Positions 1-8,049 of a DNA stretch of 64,000 nt are shown here, in pieces (position 1 is the stretch's first letter; each line of letters opens with the position of its first letter). The DNA is from Aureibaculum sp. 2308TA14-22. GTDB lineage: Bacteria; Bacteroidota; Bacteroidia; Flavobacteriales; Flavobacteriaceae. The position numbers and the translations under genes were made by a program. Below the pieces are notes generated by a model. It made no database searches. It saw only the letters and a program-made list of their open reading frames with translations, and was not told the DNA's origin. The stretch is from the NCBI RefSeq assembly GCF_040538665.1, contig NZ_JBEWXT010000001.1, positions 2,940,501 through 3,004,500 of the forward strand, given 5' to 3'.

Positions 1-1452
1 ATTACATTCCTGTTTTAAAAAGTATTCTTGTTCTTTTAATTTTTGAAGACCAGATAAAATTTGTTCGGTAGTCTCTTGGTTTACTTCTGCTGAAACTTTT
101 TCTTCTAATACACTATCTTTTGTATCAATAATTTCAAGTTTAGCAGCACTATCCTGATTTGTTTTCACTACTAAATTTTTAAATTTTATAGCGTTTTTCT
201 TTTTCTCTTTAAAAAGATAAAGAACCAAAAACAGCAAACCCAGTGCTACTAGAGACACTAAACCCACCACTAAGGAAAATTTATTCTTTTGAGATGATTT
301 CTCTCTTTCTAAATTTGATAACTGCTTTGCATGAAATGTTGAAGAAATAGTGTCTTTACTCTTTTCTAAAGCAGTTTGATTTAATATGTATTTCTCAAAA
401 TTTTCATTTGATTTCTCTAGATTACCTACTTCCTTATAAATTTTTGCCAATAACTTATAGTCTTCTGTAAGGTAAATTTCTTTGGTTCTTTGTTTCTTTA
501 CGTCAATCCCTTTTTCTAAAGTAGTAATTGCATTATCGTAATTTCTTAGGTTATAATAGGTTTCTGCTAGTGGTAGGCTAACCATAGCTGGTGCTAAAAC
601 CGAATCATATCGATAAGCTATTTTTTCTGCTTCTTTTAAATAAATAAGAGCTTTCTCAAATTCTTTTTTTTCTAGGTAAACTTTACCGCGTTGGGCTTTG
701 AAACTTGTTTTAATAGATAGCTCTAGCGTGTCTAATTTCTCTTTTACGCCCTTATCTAATACCCAAAGTGCCGAATCTTTTTCATTTAACTTTAAGTAGG
801 TGTTACTCATAGAGAGAATTATAGCTCCACTATTATAAATCCTAGTGTTTTCAGTTATATCATCTACAGACTTCAGTCCGTTAAAAGATTCTTTATGTCT
901 TGCTAAAGCCTCTTTATAGTTACCTATAGTATAATGCAAATCGGCAATAATTGTTGGCATTATTGCTTTGTAAAACTCTAAATTTTCTCTTTGGGCTATT
1001 TTTACACACTCATCATAGGTGCTAAAGGCTTTTTTAATTTGACCAAGTGTAGCATAGTTTTGACCTAATTGAGCTAAGACTTCAATTTGTGTATACTTTG
1101 AAATATTATCAAATAACGTATCTTTTTTAATATCAAAACGCTTTAATAAACCTAACTCTCTTTTAAAATATACTACAGACTCCTTAAACTCTGCAATAAA
1201 TTGAGTGTTTCTGCCAATTTCATGTAACGCAATTATAATCTTAGTTGTGTCCTTATATTTTTCTGCTAATTGCAATTGTTTTTTAGCGAACTCAATTGCC
1301 AAACGGGAATTATCTTTTCTGTGCTTAGCTACAGAATCGCCAAGTCTATTATATTCTTTAAAATTATCTTTAACATCTTGAGCATAACCTTCTCCCACAT
1401 TAAAAAATAAAAATGAAATTAGAATTACAGCTATTTTAGAAAATGGTTTCAA
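1..1452 (-). CDS. TPR-repeat membrane-anchored AraC-type regulator, partial
   Basis: The reading frame is open from 1452 to the left edge, so the C-terminus lies outside the window. The only plausible start is a TTG at 1450-1452, because an in-frame stop lies five codons upstream and no ATG follows in the signal region. It begins MKPFSKIAVILISFLFF and has a signal peptide ending near GYAQ. Several TPR-like helical repeats follow, then one transmembrane segment (KNKFSLVVGLVSLVALGLLF) and a cytoplasmic stretch ending ILSGLQKLKEQEYFLKQECN. That last motif is how the AraC-type helix-turn-helix domain begins in the flavobacterial TPR-AraC family. Periplasmic TPR sensing coupled to a cytoplasmic DNA-binding domain is inferred from the family. 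It lies 21 bp downstream of the crotonase gene on the same strand. Confidence 0.75.
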   Translation of the reverse strand, partial: MKPFSKIAVILISFLFFNVGEGYAQDVKDNFKEYNRLGDSVAKHRKDNSRLAIEFAKKQLQLAEKYKDTTKIIIALHEIGRNTQFIAEFKESVVYFKRELGLLKRFDIKKDTLFDNISKYTQIEVLAQLGQNYATLGQIKKAFSTYDECVKIAQRENLEFYKAIMPTIIADLHYTIGNYKEALARHKESFNGLKSVDDITENTRIYNSGAIILSMSNTYLKLNEKDSALWVLDKGVKEKLDTLELSIKTSFKAQRGKVYLEKKEFEKALIYLKEAEKIAYRYDSVLAPAMVSLPLAETYYNLRNYDNAITTLEKGIDVKKQRTKEIYLTEDYKLLAKIYKEVGNLEKSNENFEKYILNQTALEKSKDTISSTFHAKQLSNLEREKSSQKNKFSLVVGLVSLVALGLLFLVLYLFKEKKKNAIKFKNLVVKTNQDSAAKLEIIDTKDSVLEEKVSAEVNQETTEQILSGLQKLKEQEYFLKQECN

Positions 1453-1473
1453 AAGGTTTGTAGTTTACTATTA

Positions 1474-2247
1474 CTAAAAATTAGCTTTTCGCTTTTCCAA
1501 AAATGCAGTAGTACCTTCTGTAAAATCATCTGTACCAAAACATTTTCCAAATTGCTTAATCTCTTTATTATAACCATTAGTGCCTTCTTTAAATCCAGCA
1601 TTTACAGCTTTTATGGCAGAAGCAATTGCCAGAGGGGAATTTTGTATAATCTTATTCGCTAATTTTTCGGCCAATGGCAATAATTCTTCTTGAGTTACAT
1701 TATAATTTATCAAGCCAACTTTTAAGGCTTCGTCGGCATTAATCATCCTAGCAGTCATAATCATTTCCATAGCTTTACCCTTACCAACTAATTGTGGCAA
1801 ACGTTGGGTGCCTCCATAGCCCGGAATAACACCTAAACTGGTTTCTGGCAAACCCATTTTAGCATTATCAGAGGCAATTCTAAAATGACAAGCCATTGCC
1901 AATTCTAGTCCACCCCCAAGAGCAAAACCATTGATAGCTGCAATTACCGGAGTAGATAAATTTTCTATAAAATTGAAAACCAATTCTTGTCCGTCTTTTG
2001 CTAATTGAGAACCTTGTTTAACATCAAAATCGGCAAATTCGGCAATATCCGCCCCAGCGACAAAAGCTTTTTCTCCGCTACCTGTTAAAATAATAACGCG
2101 AATATCTTCATCTGAATCAGCCATAGAAAAAGCGTTATGCAATTCCGAAAGCGTTTCTTTGTTTAGAGCATTTAATTTACTTGGACGGTTTACAGTAATT
2201 GTAGCAATTTTACTTTCTTGCTCAATTAGAATATTGTTGTAAGACAT
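1474..2247 (-). CDS. Enoyl-CoA hydratase/isomerase (crotonase) family protein
   Basis: A 257-residue crotonase starting at MSYNNILIEQ; the longer frame upstream adds 14 residues unlike the family and runs into the kinase gene. The oxyanion-hole segments FVAGADIAEF and ALGGGLELAMACH are present. So are both glutamates used by true hydratases, in GGGLELA and in GLPETSLGVIPGYGGTQRL. It probably hydrates trans-2-enoyl-CoA to 3-hydroxyacyl-CoA in the cytoplasm, in fatty-acid or amino-acid breakdown; substrate length cannot be read from sequence. Its start lies 4 bp after the kinase stop, so the two are probably co-transcribed. Confidence 0.88.
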   Translation of the reverse strand: MSYNNILIEQESKIATITVNRPSKLNALNKETLSELHNAFSMADSDEDIRVIILTGSGEKAFVAGADIAEFADFDVKQGSQLAKDGQELVFNFIENLSTPVIAAINGFALGGGLELAMACHFRIASDNAKMGLPETSLGVIPGYGGTQRLPQLVGKGKAMEMIMTARMINADEALKVGLINYNVTQEELLPLAEKLANKIIQNSPLAIASAIKAVNAGFKEGTNGYNKEIKQFGKCFGTDDFTEGTTAFLEKRKANF

Positions 2248-2251
2248 GTTT

Positions 2252-3709
2252 TTAATTTTTTGGAATGGTAACGGTAAAGACCGAACCAACTCCTAATTCT
2301 GATACAAAGGTAATATTTCCGTCATAAGCCTCAACAATATTTTTTACCATTGCCAAGCCCAAGCCCATGCCGCTCGATTTTGTAGTAAATTTAGGTTCAA
2401 AAATTTTATTTTTCACTTCTTCATCTATTCCCAAACCATTATCCGCAACAGTAATAATAACCTTTTCGTTTTCCTCAGCCACCCTTACTTCAATTTTTGC
2501 GTCTTCTTTATTTTCAGTTGATTGAACCGCATTTTTAATCAAATTGGTAACAACTCTAATTAATTGTGTTTTATCTAATTTAGCTACAATTTCATTATCT
2601 TCATGAAAATAATGGACATCATCTTCATTAAAAATATCTAATGCTAGTTTTACAACTTCAACAACATTTAAGCTTTCACTATTTTGCTTGGGCATTTCAG
2701 CAAAATTAGAAAATGCCGAAGCTATAGAACTCATGGTATCTATTTGCTGAATTAGGGAATTACTAAATTCATGAATTTTAGATTTTATGTTAGGATCTTT
2801 AGCATCAAAACGTTGTTCAAAACTCTGAACCGTTAGCCGCATTGGGGTCAGCGGATTTTTAATTTCATGTGCTACTTGTTTTGCCATTTCACGCCAAGCC
2901 TGTTCACGCTGGCTTTTTGCCAATTTAAGAGCACTATCTTCAAGTTCATCAACCATATCATTATAGGCATTGACCAAATTGTAAATTTCTAAACTGGCAT
3001 TATCTAAAATAATTTTTTCATTACTCTTTCCCAAAGCCGTTTTTGCCATTTTTTCGCTTACGGTTTTTATTGACTGTGTTATGTATTTAGAAACAAAATA
3101 AGCAATACCAATCGCTATAAGCAACATAAACAAATAGACAAAAGCCAATCGTGATAAAAATTCCTTAAGCTCTTCTTGTTGAAAGGAGTTGTCTTTTAAA
3201 TAATGAACGTGCAAAATTCCTACAGGCTTAAACTTTCTATCATTAAAATAAGTGTAAGATGATTTATATTTTATACCGCTTGGAGTTTGATCTTCAACAA
3301 CTACTCTATGGTTTGGGCTTTCGGCCAATTGAGTTAACACTCTCTGAGATATTTTATGCTCCGTGGTATCCTCTGTAAAATCAGATGAAGAGCTAATTTG
3401 TAGTTCACCAGCCAAGTTGAAAATCATAATATCCAACTGATTTATGTCAGAAATATCATAAATTTTATCTTTAAATATTGAATGCAAATATTTCTCTTCT
3501 ACTGGGAAAGTAGTTCTACGCTGCAATTCAATATCGATACTGGCCTTAACTGCATTTTCTTTACGCAACAAACGATCTTCATGATAATCTTTGGTCTGCT
3601 CGTTATACTGATAAATAGCAGTCAGTGCAATCAAAATAGAAGCTATAACCACCAATAGGATCATAGCAAAAAAGATTCTGCTCCGTAAGGAGAATTTTTT
3701 GAGTTTCAT
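2252..3709 (-). CDS. Sensor histidine kinase, NtrY-like
   Basis: A 485-residue membrane kinase. Transmembrane helices lie at about residues 11-33 and 187-207 and enclose a periplasmic sensor domain. HAMP-like helices follow (about 208-262), then the phospho-acceptor motif QVAHEIKNPLTPMRLTVQSF with His281. The ATPase domain shows an N box (NLIKNAVQST), a G1 box (DNGLGIDEE) and a G2 box (GMGLGLAMVKNI). The VAHEIKNPLTPMRL form is typical of NtrY-type kinases. No response regulator is adjacent, so its partner must be encoded elsewhere. The stop lies 4 bp before the crotonase start. Confidence 0.88.
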   Translation of the reverse strand: MKLKKFSLRSRIFFAMILLVVIASILIALTAIYQYNEQTKDYHEDRLLRKENAVKASIDIELQRRTTFPVEEKYLHSIFKDKIYDISDINQLDIMIFNLAGELQISSSSDFTEDTTEHKISQRVLTQLAESPNHRVVVEDQTPSGIKYKSSYTYFNDRKFKPVGILHVHYLKDNSFQQEELKEFLSRLAFVYLFMLLIAIGIAYFVSKYITQSIKTVSEKMAKTALGKSNEKIILDNASLEIYNLVNAYNDMVDELEDSALKLAKSQREQAWREMAKQVAHEIKNPLTPMRLTVQSFEQRFDAKDPNIKSKIHEFSNSLIQQIDTMSSIASAFSNFAEMPKQNSESLNVVEVVKLALDIFNEDDVHYFHEDNEIVAKLDKTQLIRVVTNLIKNAVQSTENKEDAKIEVRVAEENEKVIITVADNGLGIDEEVKNKIFEPKFTTKSSGMGLGLAMVKNIVEAYDGNITFVSELGVGSVFTVTIPKN

Positions 3710-3787
3710 CTAGGCGTAAAGATAGCAAATATCGTACCTAAAAAAGTATTTGGTATTGAACTATTTTTTTGGGAATTATAGTTGTGG

Positions 3788-4192
3788 CTATATCTTAATA
3801 AACTTAGAAATACTTCCTTTATTAACCTTAAGGTAATAAACACCAGGTTTAAGGCTTTCGGTTTTAATTTTAATCTGATTATTTTCAGTCGCTATTGAAG
3901 AATTTTGATGTACAAGCTGACCTAGGTTGTTAAAAATATGAACCGTATTTACAGCATCACTTTTAGCATTTAAAGTACCAATAATCAGAACTTCTTTTAC
4001 AGGATTAGGAAAGATTTTTAAGGCTCTTTTTTCTAAATTGGTTACCTTATTCTCAAGGTTTTTTTTAGGAATGGTGTCAGTTGTTTTTAAGAAATCTTCT
4101 GAATCATTTAGTTCCAATTGACCAGAACCAGTTATTGTAAAAAGAAAGATAGGGGCAAAAAGCAGCAAGCTTAATAATTTTTTTATGCCCAT
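3788..4192 (-). CDS. Small secreted protein consisting mainly of a T9SS type A sorting domain
   Basis: The start chosen is MGIKKLLSLLLFAPIFLF at 4192; the longer upstream frame has no family support. The 134-residue product has a signal peptide (about 1-25), a linker of about 35 residues, and then a C-terminal Por/T9SS sorting domain. That domain shows the usual strand pattern: IFPNPVKEVLII, VHIFNNLGQLVHQ, LKPGVYYLKVN and the terminal KFIKI. No cargo domain is visible between signal and sorting domain. It follows trpA on the same strand after 83 bp and may be read from the end of the trp transcript. Its role is unknown. Confidence 0.78.
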   Translation of the reverse strand: MGIKKLLSLLLFAPIFLFTITGSGQLELNDSEDFLKTTDTIPKKNLENKVTNLEKRALKIFPNPVKEVLIIGTLNAKSDAVNTVHIFNNLGQLVHQNSSIATENNQIKIKTESLKPGVYYLKVNKGSISKFIKI

Positions 4193-4275
4193 TTTGATAA
4201 TTAGTTTTAGAGTTATTTGAACAAATTTTATTTGGCAAAAGTACAAAAAATCTTAATGGGTTGATTTAATTGGAG

Positions 4276-5043
4276 TTAACTATTTAAAATATTGCTAACA
4301 AATTTATTAACACTATCTACACCAAAACTTGTCAAATGTTTTATAAATGCCGATCCAATAATTGCTCCTTTAGCATGGTTGGTAGCTTGTGTAAACGTTT
4401 TATTTTCAGAAATACCAAAACCAATAACTTGCGGATTCTTTAAATTCATTTTTTCAATACGTTCAAAATATTCTGTCTGTTCCTTACCAAAACCCGATTG
4501 GCTACCCGTAACACTGGCACTACTAACCATATAAATAAATCCGTTTGAAATAGAATCAATAAAACGGATGCGTTCACTAGAAGTTTGTGGTGTAATTAAA
4601 AATACATTTATTAAACCGTGTTTCTCAAAGATATACTTGTATTTTTCGTTATAAACATCTACAGGCAAATCTGGAATTATCATTCCGTCAATACCAATAC
4701 CTTCACATGTTGCACAGAACTTTTCAACACCATATTGTAATATTGGGTTAAAATATCCCATAATTAATAAAGGAATATTTACTGATTTTCTGATGCTTCT
4801 AAGTTGTTCGAATAAAATTTCACTTGTCATTCCATTTTTTAGAGCTTGGGTAGAACTGGCCTGTATTGTTGGGCCATCCGCAAGAGGATCGCTAAACGGC
4901 AAACCGATTTCGATCATATCCACACCTGATTTTTCCAGGTTTTGGATAATGGTTACGGTATCTTCCAAATTAGGATAACCTGCTGTAAAATATATAGAAA
5001 GTAAACGTTTGTTTTCTTTTAATTTTTGATTTATTCTGTTCAT
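4276..5043 (-). CDS. trpA: Tryptophan synthase alpha subunit
   Basis: A 255-residue TIM barrel that cleaves indole-3-glycerol phosphate to indole and glyceraldehyde 3-phosphate, with indole channelled to TrpB. The catalytic Glu is in MIEIGLPFSDPLADGPTIQ, and the second acid lies in GMIIPDLPVD. The phosphate-binding segments VSSASVTGSQSG and VIGFGISE are present. It is the last biosynthetic gene of the operon. A palindromic repeat lies in the 58-bp gap after trpB, unlike the tighter spacing typical of trpB-trpA pairs. Confidence 0.97.
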   Translation of the reverse strand: MNRINQKLKENKRLLSIYFTAGYPNLEDTVTIIQNLEKSGVDMIEIGLPFSDPLADGPTIQASSTQALKNGMTSEILFEQLRSIRKSVNIPLLIMGYFNPILQYGVEKFCATCEGIGIDGMIIPDLPVDVYNEKYKYIFEKHGLINVFLITPQTSSERIRFIDSISNGFIYMVSSASVTGSQSGFGKEQTEYFERIEKMNLKNPQVIGFGISENKTFTQATNHAKGAIIGSAFIKHLTSFGVDSVNKFVSNILNS

Positions 5044-5061
5044 ATTGCATTTTTATTAACA

Positions 5062-5092
5062 GACCTACAAGGTTTTGAAAACCTTGCAGGTC
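5062..5092. repeat. Palindromic repeat between trpB and trpA
   Basis: Near-perfect inverted repeat: GACCTACAAGGTTTT (5062-5076), one central base, then AAAACCTTGCAGGTC (5078-5092), with one mismatch in 15. It fills most of the trpB-trpA gap. It resembles the repeat at 44241-44275 in layout (GACCT arms, 1-nt centre), so the two look like members of one dispersed family. It has no T run, so in the RNA it would be a strong internal hairpin rather than a terminator. Confidence 0.8.
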
Positions 5093-5101
5093 GGGTACAT
5101 T

Positions 5102-6283
5102 TTACAATTCAAAATAGTTGATATATGTTTCCAAATCTTTATCACCACGCCCAGACAAACTTAAGACAACCACATCATCCTTTTTAAACTTTTTCTTTTC
5201 AAAAACCGCTAACGCATGCGAACTTTCAATTGCAGGAATAATCCCTTCCAATTTACTTAATTCTAATCCAGCTTGCATGGCTTCATCATCAGTAACAGAA
5301 ATAAACTCCGCTCTTCCCGATTTATATAAATGTGCGTGCATTGGTCCTACACCAGGATAATCCAATCCCGCTGAAATAGAATACGGCTCAGTTATTTGTC
5401 CGTCATTAGTCTGCATCAATAAGGTTTTACTTCCATGAATAATTCCTTCTTTACCTAACACTGAAGTTGCAGCACTCTCACCAGAGTCAACACCTAAACC
5501 TGCTGCTTCAACAGCAATCAATTTTACATCCGTGTCTTCTAAATAATGATAATAGGCTCCAGCGGCATTACTACCTCCACCAACACAAGCAATAACATAA
5601 TCAGGTTTAGTTATCCCTTCTTTCTCTTTTAATTGCCATTGTATTTCTTCCGAAACTACTGCTTGAAAACGAGCTACCATATCCGGATATGGATGCGGCC
5701 CAACCACTGAACCAATAATATAATGTGTGTCAACAGGGTTGTTAATCCAATCACGTATGGCTTCATTTGTGGCGTCTTTTAGGGTTCTACTTCCTGATAA
5801 AGCTGGTATAACTGTCGCTCCCAACATTTTCATTCGGGCAACATTTGGAGCTTGACGAGCAATATCAATCTCGCCCATATACACAATACATTCCAAACCC
5901 ATTAACGCACAAACTGTAGCCGTAGCCACACCATGTTGACCCGCACCAGTTTCCGCAATAATTCGGTTTTTACCCAGTCTTTTTGCCATCAAAATTTGCC
6001 CAATGGTATTATTGATTTTGTGTGCACCCGTATGGTTTAAATCTTCACGTTTTAAATAAATTTTTGTGTTGTATTTTTCTGATAATCGTTTTGCAAAGTA
6101 CAATGGCGATGGCCTGCCCACATAATCTTTTAGCAACTGCTGAAATTCTTTTTGAAAATCACTTTCAGCCATTACTTTTAAATAGTTTTGGCGTAACTCT
6201 TCTACGTTTGGATAGAGCATTTCTGGAATATATGCTCCACCAAATTCACCATAATAGCCTTTATTATCAATATTATAACTCAT
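5102..6283 (-). CDS. trpB: Tryptophan synthase beta subunit
   Basis: A PLP enzyme that condenses indole with serine to give tryptophan. The start is the ATG at 6281-6283 ([16 protein letters not shown]); a TTG three codons earlier is less likely. The PLP lysine lies in [15 protein letters not shown], the catalytic Glu region is [11 protein letters not shown], and the phosphate-binding loop is [10 protein letters not shown]. Length (393 residues) is normal. The start overlaps the end of the HEPN-like gene by 11 bp, so the two are translated from one message. Confidence 0.97.
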   Translation of the reverse strand: MSYNIDNKGYYGEFGGAYIPEMLYPNVEELRQNYLKVMAESDFQKEFQQLLKDYVGRPSPLYFAKRLSEKYNTKIYLKREDLNHTGAHKINNTIGQILMAKRLGKNRIIAETGAGQHGVATATVCALMGLECIVYMGEIDIARQAPNVARMKMLGATVIPALSGSRTLKDATNEAIRDWINNPVDTHYIIGSVVGPHPYPDMVARFQAVVSEEIQWQLKEKEGITKPDYVIACVGGGSNAAGAYYHYLEDTDVKLIAVEAAGLGVDSGESAATSVLGKEGIIHGSKTLLMQTNDGQITEPYSISAGLDYPGVGPMHAHLYKSGRAEFISVTDDEAMQAGLELSKLEGIIPAIESSHALAVFEKKKFKKDDVVVLSLSGRGDKDLETYINYFEL

Positions 6284-7046
6284 TCTTATCAATTAATTCA
6301 ATATAATTAGGTTTTATTTTATTAATGAAGTTTATGCAGTACACAAACTGTTTTTCTAGATCGAACCCAAGAGCATTTCGCAAAGATTCTATAAATGATT
6401 CAAACATTTCTTCTCTATTAGTTTTCATATGTACCAACTCTTTTCTTATATTATTGAGATTCAAAAGAGAATCATAAATTAATTTATCTTCTTTTTCGTT
6501 AATGTTAAAATTCACATCAGTCAATTCATCACTTAAAAATCTAAGTTTATCTTTAAATGATAGTTCTTTTTCAATTTGTTTTTTAGTTTTCTCTTCATTT
6601 TTATATAATAGTTTACCTTCAGGAATAACAGAATTCATAAAAGCTTCTATCGATGTTTGAAGCATTATAATGGAATTTAATTTTAATTGCATAAAAACGG
6701 AGAAGTCATGAGTATTTACAATTTTAATTTCCGAAGTATCATGTTCAACCCTAAAGTCCAATTTAGCTTTCTTGGCACCATTATAAGTATCATATGCTTG
6801 AGTAAAAAAAGTTAAAATTGGTTCATAAAACATTGAAGCAAAAATATCTTCTCCATCAGTAATCTGGAGTAGAAAGTCTAACTCTTTTGTCCCAGGATTA
6901 ATTGCTAAAAGAACCCCAGAATCCTCCCTTTTTAATTTATTTATGAACTTCTTCTTATCATAATCAGTTTTGGCAATCGGAACTCCTTTTACTGCATTAG
7001 GTGATATTTTATAATTTCCAAATGTTCTAAGTTTTACTGTTTTCAT
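6273..7046 (-). CDS. Uncharacterised HEPN-like protein inside the trp operon
   Basis: This 257-residue protein is not a Trp biosynthesis enzyme. The N-terminal half (1-115) is mixed and unrecognised. The C-terminal half (about 116-250) is strongly helical and contains [15 protein letters not shown] with Arg201 and His206. This is an R-x4-H motif placed before a closing helix, as in HEPN domains. Family assignment rests on this motif and helix pattern only. It is embedded between trpF (ATGA overlap of 4 bp) and trpB (11-bp overlap), so it must be co-translated with them. Whether it is an RNase, a helper or an inactive derivative cannot be told. No nucleotidyltransferase or antitoxin partner is adjacent. 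Confidence 0.55.
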   Translation of the reverse strand: MKTVKLRTFGNYKISPNAVKGVPIAKTDYDKKKFINKLKREDSGVLLAINPGTKELDFLLQITDGEDIFASMFYEPILTFFTQAYDTYNGAKKAKLDFRVEHDTSEIKIVNTHDFSVFMQLKLNSIIMLQTSIEAFMNSVIPEGKLLYKNEEKTKKQIEKELSFKDKLRFLSDELTDVNFNINEKEDKLIYDSLLNLNNIRKELVHMKTNREEMFESFIESLRNALGFDLEKQFVYCINFINKIKPNYIELIDKNEL

Positions 7047-7687
7047 TCTATATTTAATAAGTCCGTAAACTTTTTTAGCTTCTCAACATCTTTTAATCCT
7101 GCTTCTATTTCAAATTTACTATTTACGTCTATTACTTGACAATGTCTGGATGCATCGCTTTTTAAAAATGTTTCTAACTTTTCTATTTCTTCCAAACCAA
7201 TTCCACCACTTAAAAAATACGGTTTTGTAGATGGGTAATCTCTTAAAACACTCCAATTAAAAGTATAACCATTTCCGCCTGGGTTTTTTCCTTTGGTATC
7301 GAACAGAAAATAATCACAAACGGATTCATATGGTTTTAGAATGCTAAAATCAAATTTATCTTTTATGGAGAATACTTTGATGATTTCTAACACAGACCCT
7401 GAAATAAATTCAGGGTGACGCTTGAGAGCCTTGCAAAATTCAGGTGATTCTTCTCCATGTAATTGAACAGCTTGAAGGTTATATCTTTCTATTTTACTAA
7501 TAACCTCATCAATACTAGCATTTACAAAAACCCCTACTTTTTTAATCGTCTTTGCTAAATCAGGTAAAGTACCTTCAAAATTTCGTGGTGATTTATCATA
7601 AAATATAAAGCCCATATAATCAGGTTGCAATGCAGCAACCTCAATTATATTCTCATGATATTTCATCCCACAAATTTTCAACCTCAT
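7043..7687 (-). CDS. trpF: Phosphoribosylanthranilate isomerase carrying an in-frame palindromic insertion
   Basis: A 214-residue TIM barrel that isomerises phosphoribosylanthranilate to the 1-deoxyribulose form. The catalytic Cys lies in LKICGMKY near the N-terminus and the catalytic Asp in YFLFDTKGKNPGGNG. The phosphate loops are PYFLSGGI and VIDVNSKFE. Residues 90-98 (RHPEFISGS) are encoded by a short palindromic repeat (7394-7420) placed between two conserved blocks, LHGEESPEFCKAL and EIIKVFSI. The frame is kept and the rest of the protein is intact, so it is probably functional. The stop overlaps the next gene as ATGA. Confidence 0.95.
   Translation of the reverse strand: MRLKICGMKYHENIIEVAALQPDYMGFIFYDKSPRNFEGTLPDLAKTIKKVGVFVNASIDEVISKIERYNLQAVQLHGEESPEFCKALKRHPEFISGSVLEIIKVFSIKDKFDFSILKPYESVCDYFLFDTKGKNPGGNGYTFNWSVLRDYPSTKPYFLSGGIGLEEIEKLETFLKSDASRHCQVIDVNSKFEIEAGLKDVEKLKKFTDLLNIE
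7394..7420 (-). repeat. Palindromic element inserted in frame in trpF
   Basis: On the plus strand: ACCCTGAA (7396-7403), ATAAA, TTCAGGGT (7409-7416), then GACG, a perfect 8-bp stem with a 5-nt loop. Read on the minus strand it contributes nine codons, RHPEFISGS. It closely matches the element at 7701-7728 in opposite orientation and has the core CTGAA-N5-TTCAG shared with 8023-8047. In-frame peptide-coding palindromes are known in Rickettsia (RPE elements); this one is of a different family. Confidence 0.85.
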
Positions 7688-7697
7688 ATTTTTTCGT

Positions 7698-8006
7698 TTA
7701 CGTAACCCTGAATTTAGTTAAGGGTCGCATTACACTAATTGTTTCCAAATTAGGATTTTTCTCTTTTATCAAATTTACTTTCCAATCGTGATGCCAATTT
7801 TTTAATTGTTTTTCTCTTTTTATCGCTAAGTTAACGTCTGTAAATTCTTCAAAATACACAAAATCCGTTAGATTATATTTTTTCGTGAATTTAGACCCTA
7901 AACCTTCTGCATGATTATTTACACGTTCCATTAAATTAGAAGTTACGCCTATATAAAAAGTGGTTCGGTATTTATTGGTCATTATGTAAATATAACTTAA
8001 TTGCAT
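7698..8006 (-). CDS. Single-domain GIY-YIG endonuclease-like protein
   Basis: A 102-residue protein of the UvrC-N-like GIY-YIG type. The N-terminal strand YIYIMTN and the FYIGVTSNLMERVNNH block supply the motif pair, with the usual Arg/His region. GSKFTKKYNLTDFVYFEEF and KREKQLKNWHHDWKVNLI are typical of the stand-alone family common in Bacteroidota. The last ten residues (MRPLTKFRVT) are encoded by a palindromic repeat. It lies between trpC and trpF and is bracketed by inverted palindromes, so it looks like an insertion into the trp operon that preserved downstream expression. Nuclease activity is inferred from the fold only. Confidence 0.85.
   Translation of the reverse strand: MQLSYIYIMTNKYRTTFYIGVTSNLMERVNNHAEGLGSKFTKKYNLTDFVYFEEFTDVNLAIKREKQLKNWHHDWKVNLIKEKNPNLETISVMRPLTKFRVT
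7701..7728 (+). repeat. Left palindrome flanking the GIY-YIG gene
   Basis: CGTA followed by ACCCTGAA (7705-7712), a 5-nt loop TTTAG, then TTAAGGGT (7718-7725) and CGC. It overlaps the 3' end of the GIY-YIG frame and supplies its last codons. It is inverted with respect to the right flank at 8023-8047, and reads almost as the minus strand of the trpF element. Confidence 0.75.
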
Positions 8007-8022
8007 CGCTCGTTGTTATTTG

Positions 8023-8047
8023 ATGCTGAAACGTGTTCAGCATGACG
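8023..8047 (-). repeat. Right palindrome flanking the GIY-YIG gene
   Basis: ATGCTGAA (8023-8030), loop ACGTG, TTCAGCAT (8036-8043), followed by GACG: a perfect 8-bp stem with a 5-nt loop. The core CTGAA-N5-TTCAG and the adjoining GACG match the trpF element. The outer three stem bases differ but co-vary, so the pairing is preserved. It sits 17 bp upstream of the GIY-YIG start. Confidence 0.75.
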
Positions 8048-8049
8048 TA

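Larger units (their letters stand above)
7701..8047. mobile_element. Candidate nuclease-palindrome element (GIY-YIG type) within trp operon
   Basis: A unit of about 347 bp made of one GIY-YIG gene between two inverted copies of a CTGAA-N5-TTCAG palindrome, inserted between trpC and trpF. No target-site duplication is evident. No transposase is present. The proposal that the nuclease and the repeats form one mobile or domesticated unit is inference, supported by a second unit of the same design at 62104-62554 with unrelated sequences. Confidence 0.5.

Noticed and set aside
6273-7046. HEPN-like gene as part of a defence island
   Set aside because: No nucleotidyltransferase, antitoxin, helicase or other defence gene is nearby; all neighbours are tryptophan genes.
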